A DNA stretch of 64,000 nucleotides from Symbiodinium natans (lineage: Eukaryota; Sar; Dinophyceae; Suessiales; Symbiodiniaceae): NCBI GenBank assembly GCA_905221605.1, contig CAJNDS010002434.1, forward strand, positions 62,001 through 126,000, read 5' to 3'. Below, piece by piece: positions 1 through 10,542 of the stretch. The notes under the pieces were generated by a model. That model was not told where the DNA came from. It searched no databases and saw only the letters and a list, made by a program, of their open reading frames with translations. Position 1 is the first letter of the stretch. Every line of letters starts with the position of its first letter. A program made the position numbers and the translations under genes.

Positions 1-948
1 ACACACAGCAAAACGCGCAGACTCTCTGACCAGTGGACCGGTGCCCCCCAGATGCCCCTTTTGCCACGTCTTTTGAAGCCCAGTGGCGAACCAACTCAGG
101 ACACTGGAGGGGAGACTGCTGTGAAGTGGAGCCGATCAGATCGGCCAGCTTCAATCCTTGGCCGAAAGTGTCCGCGCTGTCATTCCACATGAGTTCACGC
201 CTTGCCTTCTGAATGCCACAAGAGCACCATCCTCAATTGCGTTCTTGAGCTTGAAGCGTATCGCCTCAATGCTGGACGCCCACACCTTATGGCAAGACTT
301 CAAAGCTAGCGACGTGAAATACATGACGTTGCCTGGACGAACCGAAGCGTGTGCACCAACGGAATGTCCAGGCAAGTTATACGCAACACTAGATTACAGT
401 GTTGGTCTTGCTAGACAATTAACCTACCGCTACTGATACCAGGGTTTGCATGTCGTGGCGGCAATCACATCCAAGCAGCAAAGTTTACGCCGTCTGGCCG
501 CTCATCTGTCGCATGTCTCACTGCGTCTGTCGCACGTCTCACTGCGGGTTCCAGCGCTGGCGCTTCGGCAGCTGGTCCAGCAGCACACTTGACAGGTCGC
601 TCTTCGCTTGCTGCCGTCTTGGAACAAGCCTCGCACAGGCTGTAGTCGCATCCCCGGCCTGGCTAGTGGCTTGTGGCAGGCATCTTGCACACGGAGCCCT
701 GTGTCATAGGGGCCAGGCAATCGGAAAATGTCGACCCAGGGCGAATGTCCTGAACTGGAGGCCAGAGACACAATTTCAAGGCTGTAGTGCAACTACTAAG
801 CTAGATGCAGAAAACGCTGCTGAATGTCGTCCAATCATGCGTCCAAGACTCGGCACCACAGCCGTCACACTCGTACTCGTCCTTGGGATATTTGGGATGA
901 CGGTGGTCAAAGCTCGCACAGCTGACAAAGCAAGTGCACCGCGTGCAC

Positions 949-985
949 CATCATGCCCATCATGCCCATCATGCACCGCATGCAC
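949..985. repeat. 9-bp minisatellite (ATCATGCCC unit)
   Basis: The unit ATCATGCCC is repeated about three times and then decays into CATGCACCG copies. It is one of many 9-bp-period arrays in the window and sits outside any recognised exon. Confidence 0.8.
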
Positions 986-1761
986 CGCACATCGCAGCAC
1001 CAAGGCATTTGCCAATTTTGCCAAGGCTCTGCAGCATGGCTGACTTTCAGCCGATGGCCCTGTGGGCAAACCGCGTCTGCTGAGGGGCCACCAGGCTCCC
1101 TAGGCTGCCCTTCCGAGCCCGTCGAGACCTGGGACTCCATCTCCGCTCGGAAATCGTGGATGCCTTGCGATCTTCACGAATCTTCACGCATCTTCTTAGA
1201 TTGGGACGTGGATGTCGCTAAACCCGCCCGAGGCTGGCCAAGGTGCTTTTCAAACGAGCCGCTTTCGTCAAGTCCTGCGGTGGCAAGCTTCGATCATGTG
1301 ATCATGACGTCCGGTTCGTGGCTGCATCCATTTGCCTTCAAGCCATGAATCTTGCACCAGGCTTTCCTCGATCGAGCCAGCGAAGTCATTTCACATGGTG
1401 GATCACAAATGATCACTAGTACGGCAAACAACTTGCAACAGCTTGCAATACACTCATTTCAAGGCAGAGTCCAATGGTGCTCAAACTCTTCGCCAGCATG
1501 CCCTTCCTGTTCTCTTCGCTCCTTCAAGAGACGGCTGATGAATCATTGCGCTTGTCTGCTGCCACCACTAATTGACATTGCCCCACTTGCATTTCCGGAA
1601 GAGCTAACCGACATTGCCCCACTTGCCTCACTTGCCCCACTTGGTGGCCCGGAAGAGCAAGTCAGGAGGTACCCCATACCCCCTACCCCCTTGGCCCCCT
1701 CCCTGAAGTGGAGCAAGTGAAGCAAGTGAGCCACTTGCCTCCCTGACCCTTTCACCCCCCC

Positions 1762-1869
1762 GGGGCAAGCGGCAGAAATCGCTTAGCGGTTCAATATCGT
1801 TTTCCGCTAAGGGACCAGAGCAAGTGGGGCAAGCAGCAAGCGGGGCAAGTGGCGGAAAACAGTTAGCGG
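1762..1869. repeat. diverged direct repeat, GGGGCAAG...TTAGCGGT
   Basis: Two copies of a roughly 30-bp sequence (1762-1791 and 1841-1869) share GGGGCAAG, then GGC/GCGG, a short A-rich core and TTAGCGGT. Between them lies TTCCGCTAAG (1801-1810), an inverted match to the TTAGCGG end. Upstream, 1580-1740 is full of shorter CCCACTTGC/GCAAGTGG echoes. It looks like a decayed dispersed repeat with both orientations present. Confidence 0.65.
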
Positions 1870-2003
1870 TGCAGGTTTGCACGCCCACTGGATTGAATGT
1901 TGCCTCACGTCACACGCTTGGTCATACAGCTCAGGCCCGACAAGAGGGCTGCAAACGAGCACGTCTCGGGTGGTAGATCTTCATCAGCCATCATCAGAGA
2001 GGT

Positions 2004-2028
2004 GCATATATACATATACATGTACATG

Positions 2029-2064
<36 letters not shown>

Positions 2065-2104
2065 CACATATATACATATATATATATACATATATACATA
2101 TGCC
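2004..2104. repeat. TA/CA-rich microsatellite
   Basis: About 100 bp of alternating ACATAT/TATACA units. It lies just downstream, in transcript sense, of the last visible CCCH zinc-finger exon, and shows no coding potential. Confidence 0.9.
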
Positions 2105-2192
2105 TACCCGCTCACACGCCTGGGTAACAACAAAGCACTTGACAGGCACCTTCAGCCATGACATCACCTCAGCATCTTTCTGCTTGTTCGCC

Positions 2193-2643
2193 TCATCTCC
2201 ACGACTGCACTGACTGCACGTGCCCTTTGACCCTGACATCCCTGACAAGGTCACTGTACGCCAATCGAGGCGCCGTGATGTTCTCTGATAGAGTGGACGG
2301 GCGCAGCTCTTCTTTGCCGTGCGCAAAGGGACACGCTTTCCCTTTCTCCTGCGCTCTTGCAGTTGCTAATATCATACTAAATCATATTCAAACTTCCTAA
2401 GCTCCCGGATTGCATGGCGGGTGAATGCGGCAGAATGCCCGATTTTAGCCGAGGCTCACAGAGACCGCGCTCGAAAAATCTGCACAGCTCCGTTTTGTAG
2501 TTGTCTGGAGGCTTGCCCTGCAAAGCCGCTTGCCGAACGCTGACCACGACACGCTCTTCACTCTTCAATTTGCGGCAAAAGCAGTCCTTCCCCTTGCCGG
2601 AACCTTTTGATTTTGCTTCTGGCCAGCGACTCCCCTTTGCCAT
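2193..2643 (-). CDS. CCCH-type zinc-finger protein (two exons)
   Basis: Probably an RNA-binding protein. Exon 1 (2643-2458) starts at an ATG and encodes 62 residues: a Gly/Lys/Ser-rich head followed by YKTELCRFFERGLC. Exon 2 (2348 to a stop at 2193) begins EKGKACPFAHGKEELRP. Joined, they make one complete C-x7-C-x5-C-x3-H finger; neither half alone is a finger. The intron (2457-2349, 109 bp) starts GA and ends AG, with GAG at both junctions, and it keeps the frame. CCCH fingers of this YKTELC type usually bind AU-rich or other single-stranded RNA. Exon 2 is the last exon I can see, but a later exon with a second finger cannot be excluded, because the residues after EELRP are less typical. The finger itself is sure; the gene ends are not. 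Confidence 0.78.
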
Positions 2644-4585
2644 GGTCCACACTGCTGAAATGGCCGACGCCAGATGCAGGTGCTCAGGCTTTTCTAAGAC
2701 ACAGCAGGGTAGGCCCCATGCTTGAGCAACGTAATGTCTGCACCATAGAAACATGCTGCCGTAAGTCCAATTCGCCTCACTCGGCCGAGCGCGTTTAAAG
2801 TTTAGAGGTTCCTCACGACTCCCCCCAAGTGAGCGAGTCGGCCAAGGGGCTACGAGACATGCACAGCTTGGGTTGACCAGCGCTGCGGCTTGATTTCGTT
2901 TATTGGAGCCTGTGCAGCCGCCACAAACCTTCACCAAACACCCACGACGAAGCGCTCCGTAGACTCACTCGGCCCGAAAAAATGCTGCGTTCCCTTAGCT
3001 AGCGTCCTGTTAGCAAACCCTGGCCGAAGCCGACAGGCGCACAGCATTAACAGCATTGATGGCGTACAGCATTGATGGCGGCATCCATCTGGTGCAGTCT
3101 TACTCACGAAAGCTGGGCACATCACACCATCACTTAGGTCGGAGACTCCAGACCTGAAGCTAGATCGAGCATGAAGCATTCTACAGTCAACAGGGCAAAA
3201 TAAAAACTGGTTGCAGCTTTGTGACGACATGCGAGGTCTGCCCTGTGAGGGCGACGACGCAGGCGCCTGCAAGCCATGCCCCAACAATCCCGTTTGCACA
3301 AACGTATCCGCACACTCTGCGGCGCACCAGTCCACCAAAGGACGATGATCTCTGTCGGACCAATGCCTGAGCCAAGATTGTGTCTGCGACATAGGTGCAC
3401 CAACTATCCATGCCCAATCTGCCACATCACTGAGGAAGCCGACCGACGACGGCACAGGCCTGAACAAATTCGATATGGGATGCCCCAAATCAAAGCATGC
3501 CCGGACTGCTGAAACATCTTGGAAACCTCGAAAGTGGCAGAGGGAAGCGTGTCTTCTGTTCCGCAGCCTGCACTTGGGAGGTTCTCCAGGTTTCGTGGGC
3601 ACCGAACTGACAGTCACTGCAAGTGCAATGTATTTTTTCTCTCCATACTGCGTAGGAGTCAATGGGTGCAATCAACTTCTGGCCGCTGGCCGCAGCTTAG
3701 CTTTGGCTGCTGGAGCGTCAAGGCCCCCGGTCTAAGCACAGCTCATCTGGATTGAAGTCGCCTGCACTTCCGAACCGTTTCGACGCTGTCGAGGCAGGCA
3801 AGGCAACTGCTCGATACTCCGGAGACTCCGAAGAGGTCACTGAAAGTCACCAAACCATAGGACGAAGCTTCAACAAATCAGAGACAGTCTATCTCGTAGC
3901 CAAGTGTCCGATACCACCTGTCAGCATCCAGGTTGGGCGCAGTTCTTGGAGTCGCTTGGCATTGTCCGAGAATCTGCAGGCAGATCAGTGCAAAACGGCT
4001 TACAGCGTGTGGCATTGAAGCACCGCCACGAAGGCTTTATATCAGAAATGGAAAAGCCAATGTCAGAGAACCTTACAGCCTTACCCAGCCCAGGCCAAAA
4101 GCAAAACCCACCAGTCAGGACCCAACACTGGCCAAAAAACAGCTTCAAGACATCAAAGCTCTTTGAATTAAAATACCTAAAAAAAAACAAGTATACATAC
4201 AAATACAAATGACAAACATCATGTGTTTGTCGCACACATGTGTATACGTGTATATATGTGTATCTATATAAGAATACACACACACACACATTCTAAATAT
4301 GTGCTTTTATGATACATATTGTGCAGGCGTGCTTGCCATGTTGCACTCACGCTTGTGACTGCGAGAGCCCTTGTAGGAAGGTTGCAGGGGTGTAGCTTCT
4401 GCAAAGAACGCAAGCAACACGACTCTCCTGCTTCCATATACCCGCTCGCATAGTCTTGTGTTGTCAAAGCGTCCTGGCCTGGCATCGCCTTGTTACAAAT
4501 CTGACGTAAGCTTTTTGAAACATATGCTTGGAGGCATTGGTTGACTTACGTATGTCGTACATATGCTGACAGCCGGAAACCCTTG
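2644..4585. other. intergenic stretch, no gene recognised
   Basis: Nothing with a recognisable motif. A minus-strand frame of 246 residues (3671-2931) is open but has no family features and a composition typical of chance frames. A short TG/AC microsatellite lies at 4225-4291. Confidence 0.5.
4225..4291. repeat. TG/AC microsatellite
   Basis: Runs of TGTG/TATG followed by (AC)n at 4275-4291. Non-coding. Confidence 0.85.
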
Positions 4586-4589
4586 AAAC

Positions 4590-6424
4590 AGAGGCTTCCA
4601 GTCTGAGTGCCTTGGGTCCGGTAGCGCTGCAGTCAGGCAGCCAGCTGCCTGGCGAGCCAAGAACATGAGCTGCTGACACGTAGTGCATGCATGGGGCAAT
4701 GAAAGTAATGGCAAGAGCGCAGGAATATAGTCAAGCCGCGCCTGTCCACCTGCAACTCCCAAAGGCGAGTCCTCAAACCTTATGCAGTTGACAAGAACCC
4801 CGTCATCCACTGGACATGGCACCTGCGATCTTGGCCCCAAGCACGATGCACTTGCGGCTCTCCTTGCCAAGCCTTCGTGCGGCTTCGAGGAAGATATCAG
4901 GCCTGCCGTGTGCAGAAAAAGCATGACAAAAGGCAAGCAGCTTGTAGCACCGAACAGAACAGTTGAGGATCCGGCGCCGGCTTGCCCTTAGCAACTTCAT
5001 CGCCGGTGACGACTGCATCCATCAAGTCTAGGATTTCCTCCAGAGGTCACTGCCGACGATCATTTGCTTGGAATAATGGCTCGTGTATGCTCACAGCTTC
5101 ATACAAGAAAAATCGGAATATATCAGGTAGCAGCTCGTGCGCCGCACAGCACACCTCATTGAGGGCCTCTCCGTTGAAGCTCGCACAACAAGGTGATCTG
5201 TGCGCCGTCTCATGCCGGTGTGGCAGAATATGCGTAGCATGCAGCGCAGCCCGCGGCTTCAGCTACTTACCATCAGCTTAGGAGCAAGGCACCAAAATCG
5301 TTGGATGCTTCGATCAGCATTCTGTGTGCACAGGGAGGCTTGTTCCCAAGACCACAGGCATCGAATGTCTCGTGTGCTTCTGAGTCTTCGAGCTTGAACT
5401 TGGCACTGTTGGATAGTTCCGACTCATGCGGTGCGCTGTGGGTCGCATGGCGCGCCACTGGTCACACTTACACACACATAAAAACCATGAAGAACATTCA
5501 GCAAATAAATTGTAAACCAACAGCACTTCCCATGGTTATGCATGTTCAGCTGGCGGCTGGCAGGGAATGGCTGCCTCCTGCAATGCTTCCGGCCTGGTGG
5601 TATCGCATCTTCTGGTCGAAGGACACCCTGCGGTGGAAATATGGGAGAGGAAATCCCATATCATCTCATGACACGCTGAAGGCCTTGGGCTGGAAGTTGC
5701 AATGGCCATCGGGAAGCCGGCTTTCTTCAGAGACCGAAGCAGGGGCAGCGTTCCCGGCCAGGCCAAGATCTTGGAATACAGGGCCTCTCAGACCGACGCT
5801 GATGACTCCGCGGAAACATACGCATGTGGTGACCACACAACAATCGGAGCGCCTTGATATCCTCCAAGTATTCCTTGCACGGAATGAATGCAAGCTGCAC
5901 GGCTGGCTGTTTGTCGCGGTGGCTCCTTGACATACGCTTCAGGAGTCAAGATGTCTGGAGTCAGGCCGACGTCCTGACATCATTATTTCACAATCACAAG
6001 TTTGAAATGCATAGGATTAGGATGCTTCGCTTCCTCGACAGAAGCATCTACATTTACATCATCCGCTGCAACGCTTTGCCTGCAGAATCTTTCGGGACCA
6101 ATCTTCCGTTTTGGTTCCGACGATCTTGCCGTGCAGATCCTGCTTTCAGAACACTCTGCGTGCACTAGTCACAGCCCGATCATGGAACGGTTCCAGAAGG
6201 TACTAACTACAGATGCACTTGGCAAATCGGCCGCATGTGAGGTACCCCCTCCCCCCCAGTCCCAGGAGAGAGTTTTGCCACGGCGCTGCAGTGGCGCTTC
6301 TAGGGCTTCATGAGATGCACCTGCTACAGTACGAGGTTCTTCCCCCCAAGTCCCTGAATGTGCTCTGACCCTTGCCTTCGTAGTCGATGAGCGTCCCATC
6401 GAGGTCGAAGATGATCGCCTGTAC
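4590..6424 (-). CDS. HAD-superfamily phosphatase, PUDP/beta-phosphoglucomutase-like, about 12 small exons
   Basis: All four HAD motifs appear in order on the minus strand. Motif I is AIIFDLDGTLIDYEG (exon 6424-6376). SHEALEAPL follows (6320-6262), then DLHGKIVGTKTEDW (6139-6080), DVGLTP (5973-5956), EYLEDIK (5873-5853), AWPGTLPLL with motif II IATSS (about 5784-5675), KFKLEDSEAHETFD (to 5360), AVVTGDE with motif III GKPA (5037-4976), PDIFLEAARRLG (4902-4843), motif IV FEDSPLGV (4778-4742) and AAGCLTAALPDPR (from 4648). Nine introns join in frame with GC or GA donors and AG|G acceptors; two exons are only 18 and 21 bp. The join near 5674-5406 is ambiguous, and the first and last exons are not found. 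The family uses an Asp nucleophile to dephosphorylate small phosphometabolites such as sugar or pseudouridine phosphates. The exact substrate cannot be told from sequence. Confidence 0.85.
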
Positions 6425-7478
6425 CTCTGCTCTGCTAATTGCGGGGCTTTTGAACTTGGCACTGGCCCGCCAACAGCCCCTGCCTGGCGCACGACTTTCT
6501 GCGAAGTCCTGCGTGTTGCGCGTCCAGGACGACTATGCATCACTAAACATGCCTGTTCAGCGGAGTCCTTTTCCGCAGGCCGTAAACCCTCAGGTCACAA
6601 TTTTGCATGCAAAAGGCCCCGTGGGTCGTCTGATCTAGACCATGGCGACCTACCTTCGCCTCCAATGTTGGGCAAGGCACATGCCCGCCAAACCAGCCAA
6701 CACGAGAGCGGCACAATCCCAAAGAGGCAGCATGGCTTGGCTTGGAGGGCGCAATAACTCCGAAAATGCGAAATACACTCGCGTAGCACGATTCAAATGT
6801 CCATTGGCCAGATAGAAGGTCAGAGAAACCATAAGACCACAGGCCATGTTTCGAGCTGTCAACTCAACCAACCAGAATACGACCATTTGACGGTTGAGTT
6901 GAGAAAATGAGCGTTCCTGGGGCACAAAGGTGCAAGGCCTCGCAAACAGCTGGGACCTTGGAGCCTAGTGCGCCGCAAGAACTCTTGAGCCGAGCTGCCA
7001 CAGTGGATGACATTGCAGCGCACTTCACGAACAAAGTCTCCGAAGTTTATCGACCGCTCAAGCGATCCGAGGTCCTAAAACCTTTGCCTGGAAGTCGATC
7101 CCGCGCAGTGCTAGGTCCAAGCGGCGTAACCTTCCCAAAGGGGAGAGGCACCACAGAAAACAAACGGCAGCCAACACAGAGAGCTTGCAATACGAAGCTA
7201 CGTCGAGCCACTCTTAAAGTAAATCTCTGAGCTTTGTTGTTTCTTTCTCTGAGAGAAGAAAATCGCCCCTTTGTGGCACATTTCACTCATGTCTCTCTCT
7301 GAGAATCTGGGAATCTGAGAATCTGACAGCTTCTTGTGTGGCCGGTCGGGCGCTGCAGGCCGAGGCCGCGGACCGACGAGGCGGTGCTCCCCCTTCACTG
7401 GAAAACAAAGAGGGTGGAAATAATGTAAAATAACCATTCATACTATGGATTACATTGGATTACTATGGTAATGTACGC

Positions 7479-7757
7479 CCCGAGGCCTCGGGCCGTAGGT
7501 GTCTGGGTGGCACAAAGCACCCCACCTCTAATCCCCTCCCCACCACCCGCACAAGTTTGCACCCCTTGGAATGGGTGCGCCATGGGCCGGTGTCCCAAGG
7601 CGGACGAGGCGCCCCCCGCCCCACCCCCAACCACCTTTGCCCCTGCCGTCTGCTCCAATGGACTGGCCTCCAACCTCCCACCCCTCCTTCTCCTTATTTG
7701 GCTCCAAGCGAGCAGACAAGCGCCTCTGCGCAGGCCCCGGCCGAGGCGGGTCGCGTA
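7479..7757 (+). repeat. GC-rich dispersed repeat, copy 1
   Basis: Begins with GCCTCGGGCC-TAGGTGTCTGGGT and ends with CAGGCCC-GGCC-AGGCGGGTC, with a pyrimidine-rich interior. The same start, the following CCCCACCT-TCAATCCCC-like block and the same end recur in the same orientation at 54478-54665. No open frame, terminal repeat or target duplication was recognised, so the element class is unknown. Confidence 0.7.
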
Positions 7758-8583
7758 GCGGCGTAGTGTCACAATTAAAAAATTCTTATGCTGTAATGCT
7801 ATAATGTTACAATAGAGAGTGCTCCTCTGATTGGCACCTTCCCCTGAGAATTTCAAGAGTCTGAGACCAGAACTGGCCGGGTCGAGCAAAACCCCAAGGT
7901 GGTGCTCATGCAGTTCTCCTGACGCCCAGATGCAAGGCCTTGCCCCCTAAGCAGCCCGGTGACTTGTGAAAACCTGGATGGCTCGAATTTCGCCATGATC
8001 GATGTCAACAAACATCGTCTGCGGCTCGCAGATTGCTTCGGCACCTTGCGGCTCTCAGAGCAAAAGTGAGGAAGCTCGGCATCGAAACTTACAATGGCCA
8101 CGGCGCAACATCGGGGAACGCGATTGGTAGGAACTACCCGCAGCCGATGCTTAAAGGAATTTGACGGAGTAGGCCACCCAAGACCCCTCAGAGCAGCATA
8201 ATGCTGCTGAGATGCGTTGGACCATCTCTGAAGAAATGCCAAGCACCTCCACACTAGACACTAGACCAGCCGTGTTGCGTCCAAGTCTGTCAACATCTGT
8301 GCGGGCAAGCAGCGAAGGGAAGCGGGGCCCCGCAAAAGTCGACAAGCCTCCGACAATGCGATTCACTCCATGCAAAAAACTCACTGGTGAAGCAGAGGAT
8401 TCAAGATGATTCAAGTAAGATTCCGATGGGATCCCTGCGCGTCCGGGAGCAAGGGCACGTAGACAGCGGCTGGCCTTGCGGGGATCTTCCGCAGGTGCCT
8501 AAACAGCTGCGCTACATTGCGCTACAAACCTGGAACGAAAAGCATTCTTGCCACCTACCTGTAGCTAACGAATTACAAGTTTG

Positions 8584-8718
8584 GGTTGCACGTTCGCATG
8601 AGGGGGCGTTTTGGGGCGCATGTTCGCATGATGGGGCGTTTCGGGTGCACGTTCACGTGATTCGGCGTTTTGGGTACACGTTCGTGAAATGGGGCGTTTG
8701 GGACGCACGTCGAGTGAT
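8584..8718. repeat. 30-bp tandem repeat, about 4.5 copies
   Basis: Units of 29-30 bp with the core GCACGTTCGCATGATGGGGCG recur at about 8590, 8620, 8650, 8679 and 8706, diverging to the right. There are no spacers between copies, so this is a minisatellite, not a CRISPR array. Confidence 0.8.
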
Positions 8719-8895
8719 GTCTCTTTAATCACTCTGATACTTCTGGGCGCCCACCTTAATGGTGAGCTCTCATGCTGGTCTTAACATGCGGCACTCTTCG
8801 AACCCGAAGGCCAACCAGCCGGCCTCAACGGCCAAATCAAGCCAACCTTGCTGTCACTTTGCTGATTAATTCTGAACACTGTCACTTCGGACATG

Positions 8896-10542
8896 TCATG
8901 CTCGGAGTCTCGGCACGCAGCCAAGATCTCGCCAAAAGCGCAAAGCGCTGACATGCCTGGGCGCAAACCAGTCACAGATTGCCGGGCTTCCACTCATTGC
9001 AATGCCATGTGCCAAACCGTGCTGAAACTCAACGACATGACGCGGCAGCGGCATTTTTGTCTGCGCGTGCAGCCCGAAGATCCCGAAGGGGGGGATTACT
9101 GCAGGCATGGCGGGTGTGCGAACAGGCGGAGCTTTCAAGCCAGGCGCTGCGAGTTGTGGACCTGCAAAGAAGGGCCCGTCGAAGACCCTTTCGGGAGGCT
9201 GGTCAGGAAGCCTTGGCCGCTGTGCCAGGAGGTGTGCAGGCGGCGGGCAGGATGGAGGCTTTGGCTTTGGGGTGCAGGCTCCCAGGCCATTGGTGAGATT
9301 AGTGATGTTGGTGATGTTGGTGATGTTGGTGGGAGGGCGTGGCGGCGCCTCCCGAGGCTCCGATGGCTCTGATGGCTCTGGAACCTTCGGAATGGTCGGA
9401 TCCTCGGAGTTCGCCGATCTGGGCATCTCATGTATCTCGCCCTGCCTTGTGGGCGGACGAGCCTTCGGCTTCACAACTTGTCGAGGCTTCCCCACATGAA
9501 ACTCCAAATACGGAATCAATAGACCTTGGTCGTGAAACACCAGGACCGTAGCCAGTGCATAGTATGAGTGAAGGATTCCACCCGGAAGCGCGAGACCCAA
9601 TAGTGGGAAGTCCGTGTACTCCTCCAGCGCCAGACGCATCTCTTGGCGGATGCCACCCGGTATTCCGTCGGGTCCTCCTAAAATCAAGAGCACCCTTTTG
9701 ATACTCGACTTCCGCTCCGCTGACAGAGTCCTGGCAGCGGCGACAAACTTCAGCTCTTCTTGGCCACCTTCCAGGATCACTGCAGCAAAGTGGCCTCCCA
9801 ATTTGTGCGCCTGTGCCCGGTAGCGTCGCGCGCGGCGCCGCAAGAAAGCTATGAAGCTCGGCTCGCCTGGGCCCCCGTTACTGATTCGCATACCAGAATT
9901 ACCGGAATTTGCAGTCGTCCGGTTCCAGCAATCCAGGATTCCTCCGATGACTTGGCGCTCGGTGAGGACTTTCCGGCGGTTGACTGTGTTGTAGCGGTGG
10001 TATTGCTTGAGACGAAACTCCACACATGCCTGGGAGCTTAACATCATGAAGTGTTTCATATATCTCTTGAAGCCTGGCCCCTCGGAAGCGCACATTCTCA
10101 GAGTTACCTGGGCATTCTCCATGCGACCCTTCCAGCTATCCACAAGCGCATCAGAGTACCGATCAATCCGCGGAAAGCCACCACGTGCGCGACCAGACAG
10201 ATCCCAACCCTGTCCCTCCAGTCCACCTCCCCAATATAGCACACCCATCTTTGGCTTCGACTTGTCGGATTGAAAAGATGTTCCAGAATCAAAAGACGAT
10301 TCTGATACTTCCTCCGTGTCCCTTTTGGGTGGCAATGTTCTGGGTGGTGTCACGGGACGGCGCCTACCACGGCTCTGGCTACTGCGAGATCTCGAGCGCT
10401 TCGCATGCCTTGAAGGCTTTGAAGGTCTCCTTGCCGTCCTAGCCCGCGACCGCGCCCGTGACCGGTACCGGAATCCAGAAGTCGAGGAGCTTCGCGAATG
10501 GCGGGAACGTGACCGAGACGAACGCCTTCGGCCCTTTGCCAT
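8896..10542 (-). CDS. RS-rich protein with SPOUT/RlmH-like core
   Basis: A 548-residue open frame without introns, starting at ATG 10542 (MAKGRRRSSRSRSRHSRSS). Residues 1-60 are an Arg/Ser-rich domain like those of splicing factors. The middle (about 100-355) is well ordered. Its end carries LLILGGPDGI, then LALPGGILHSYYALATVL and a PYLEFH ending, which resembles the knot region of RlmH-type SPOUT RNA methyltransferases (GGP-D/E-G loop, LPH-like helix, PY near the C-terminus). After that come a Pro/Ser/Glu-rich linker, a NITNITNITN repeat (DNA at 9300-9331, 9-bp period) and a Pro-rich tail. If real, the pairing suggests an RNA-modifying enzyme localised by its RS domain. The SPOUT call rests on one motif region; substrate unknown. 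The open frame itself is very likely coding. Confidence 0.6.
   Translation of the reverse strand: MAKGRRRSSRSRSRHSRSSSTSGFRYRSRARSRARTARRPSKPSRHAKRSRSRSSQSRGRRRPVTPPRTLPPKRDTEEVSESSFDSGTSFQSDKSKPKMGVLYWGGGLEGQGWDLSGRARGGFPRIDRYSDALVDSWKGRMENAQVTLRMCASEGPGFKRYMKHFMMLSSQACVEFRLKQYHRYNTVNRRKVLTERQVIGGILDCWNRTTANSGNSGMRISNGGPGEPSFIAFLRRRARRYRAQAHKLGGHFAAVILEGGQEELKFVAAARTLSAERKSSIKRVLLILGGPDGIPGGIRQEMRLALEEYTDFPLLGLALPGGILHSYYALATVLVFHDQGLLIPYLEFHVGKPRQVVKPKARPPTRQGEIHEMPRSANSEDPTIPKVPEPSEPSEPREAPPRPPTNITNITNITNLTNGLGACTPKPKPPSCPPPAHLLAQRPRLPDQPPERVFDGPFFAGPQLAAPGLKAPPVRTPAMPAVIPPFGIFGLHAQTKMPLPRHVVEFQHGLAHGIAMSGSPAICDWFAPRHVSALRFWRDLGCVPRLRA

Larger units (their letters stand above)
1..2192. other. 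intergenic stretch, no gene recognised
   Basis: I see no convincing coding sequence here. The open frames on both strands lack family motifs and have the composition of chance frames. The stretch does hold a 9-bp minisatellite (949-985), a pair of GGGGCAAG-type direct repeats (1762-1869) and a TA/CA microsatellite (2004-2104), each listed separately. Confidence 0.6.
6425..8895. other. intergenic stretch with repeats; start of the HAD gene presumably in here
   Basis: The first HAD exon must lie above 6424 but I could not identify it. A minus-strand frame at 6925-6650 has two hydrophobic stretches that could be a membrane exon, without other support. The rest holds a GC-rich dispersed repeat (7479-7757) and a 30-bp tandem repeat (8584-8718). 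Confidence 0.5.

Noticed and set aside
450-1043. 197-residue plus frame with Cys-Pro-Ser repeats
   Set aside because: The repeats come from the 9-bp minisatellite; no domain or splice evidence.
2931-3671. 246-residue minus frame next to the CCCH gene
   Set aside because: Open frame only; no motif, no conserved-looking segments and no usable splice pattern.
8584-8718. Possible CRISPR-like array
   Set aside because: Units are contiguous with no spacers, they drift in sequence, and the genome is eukaryotic.
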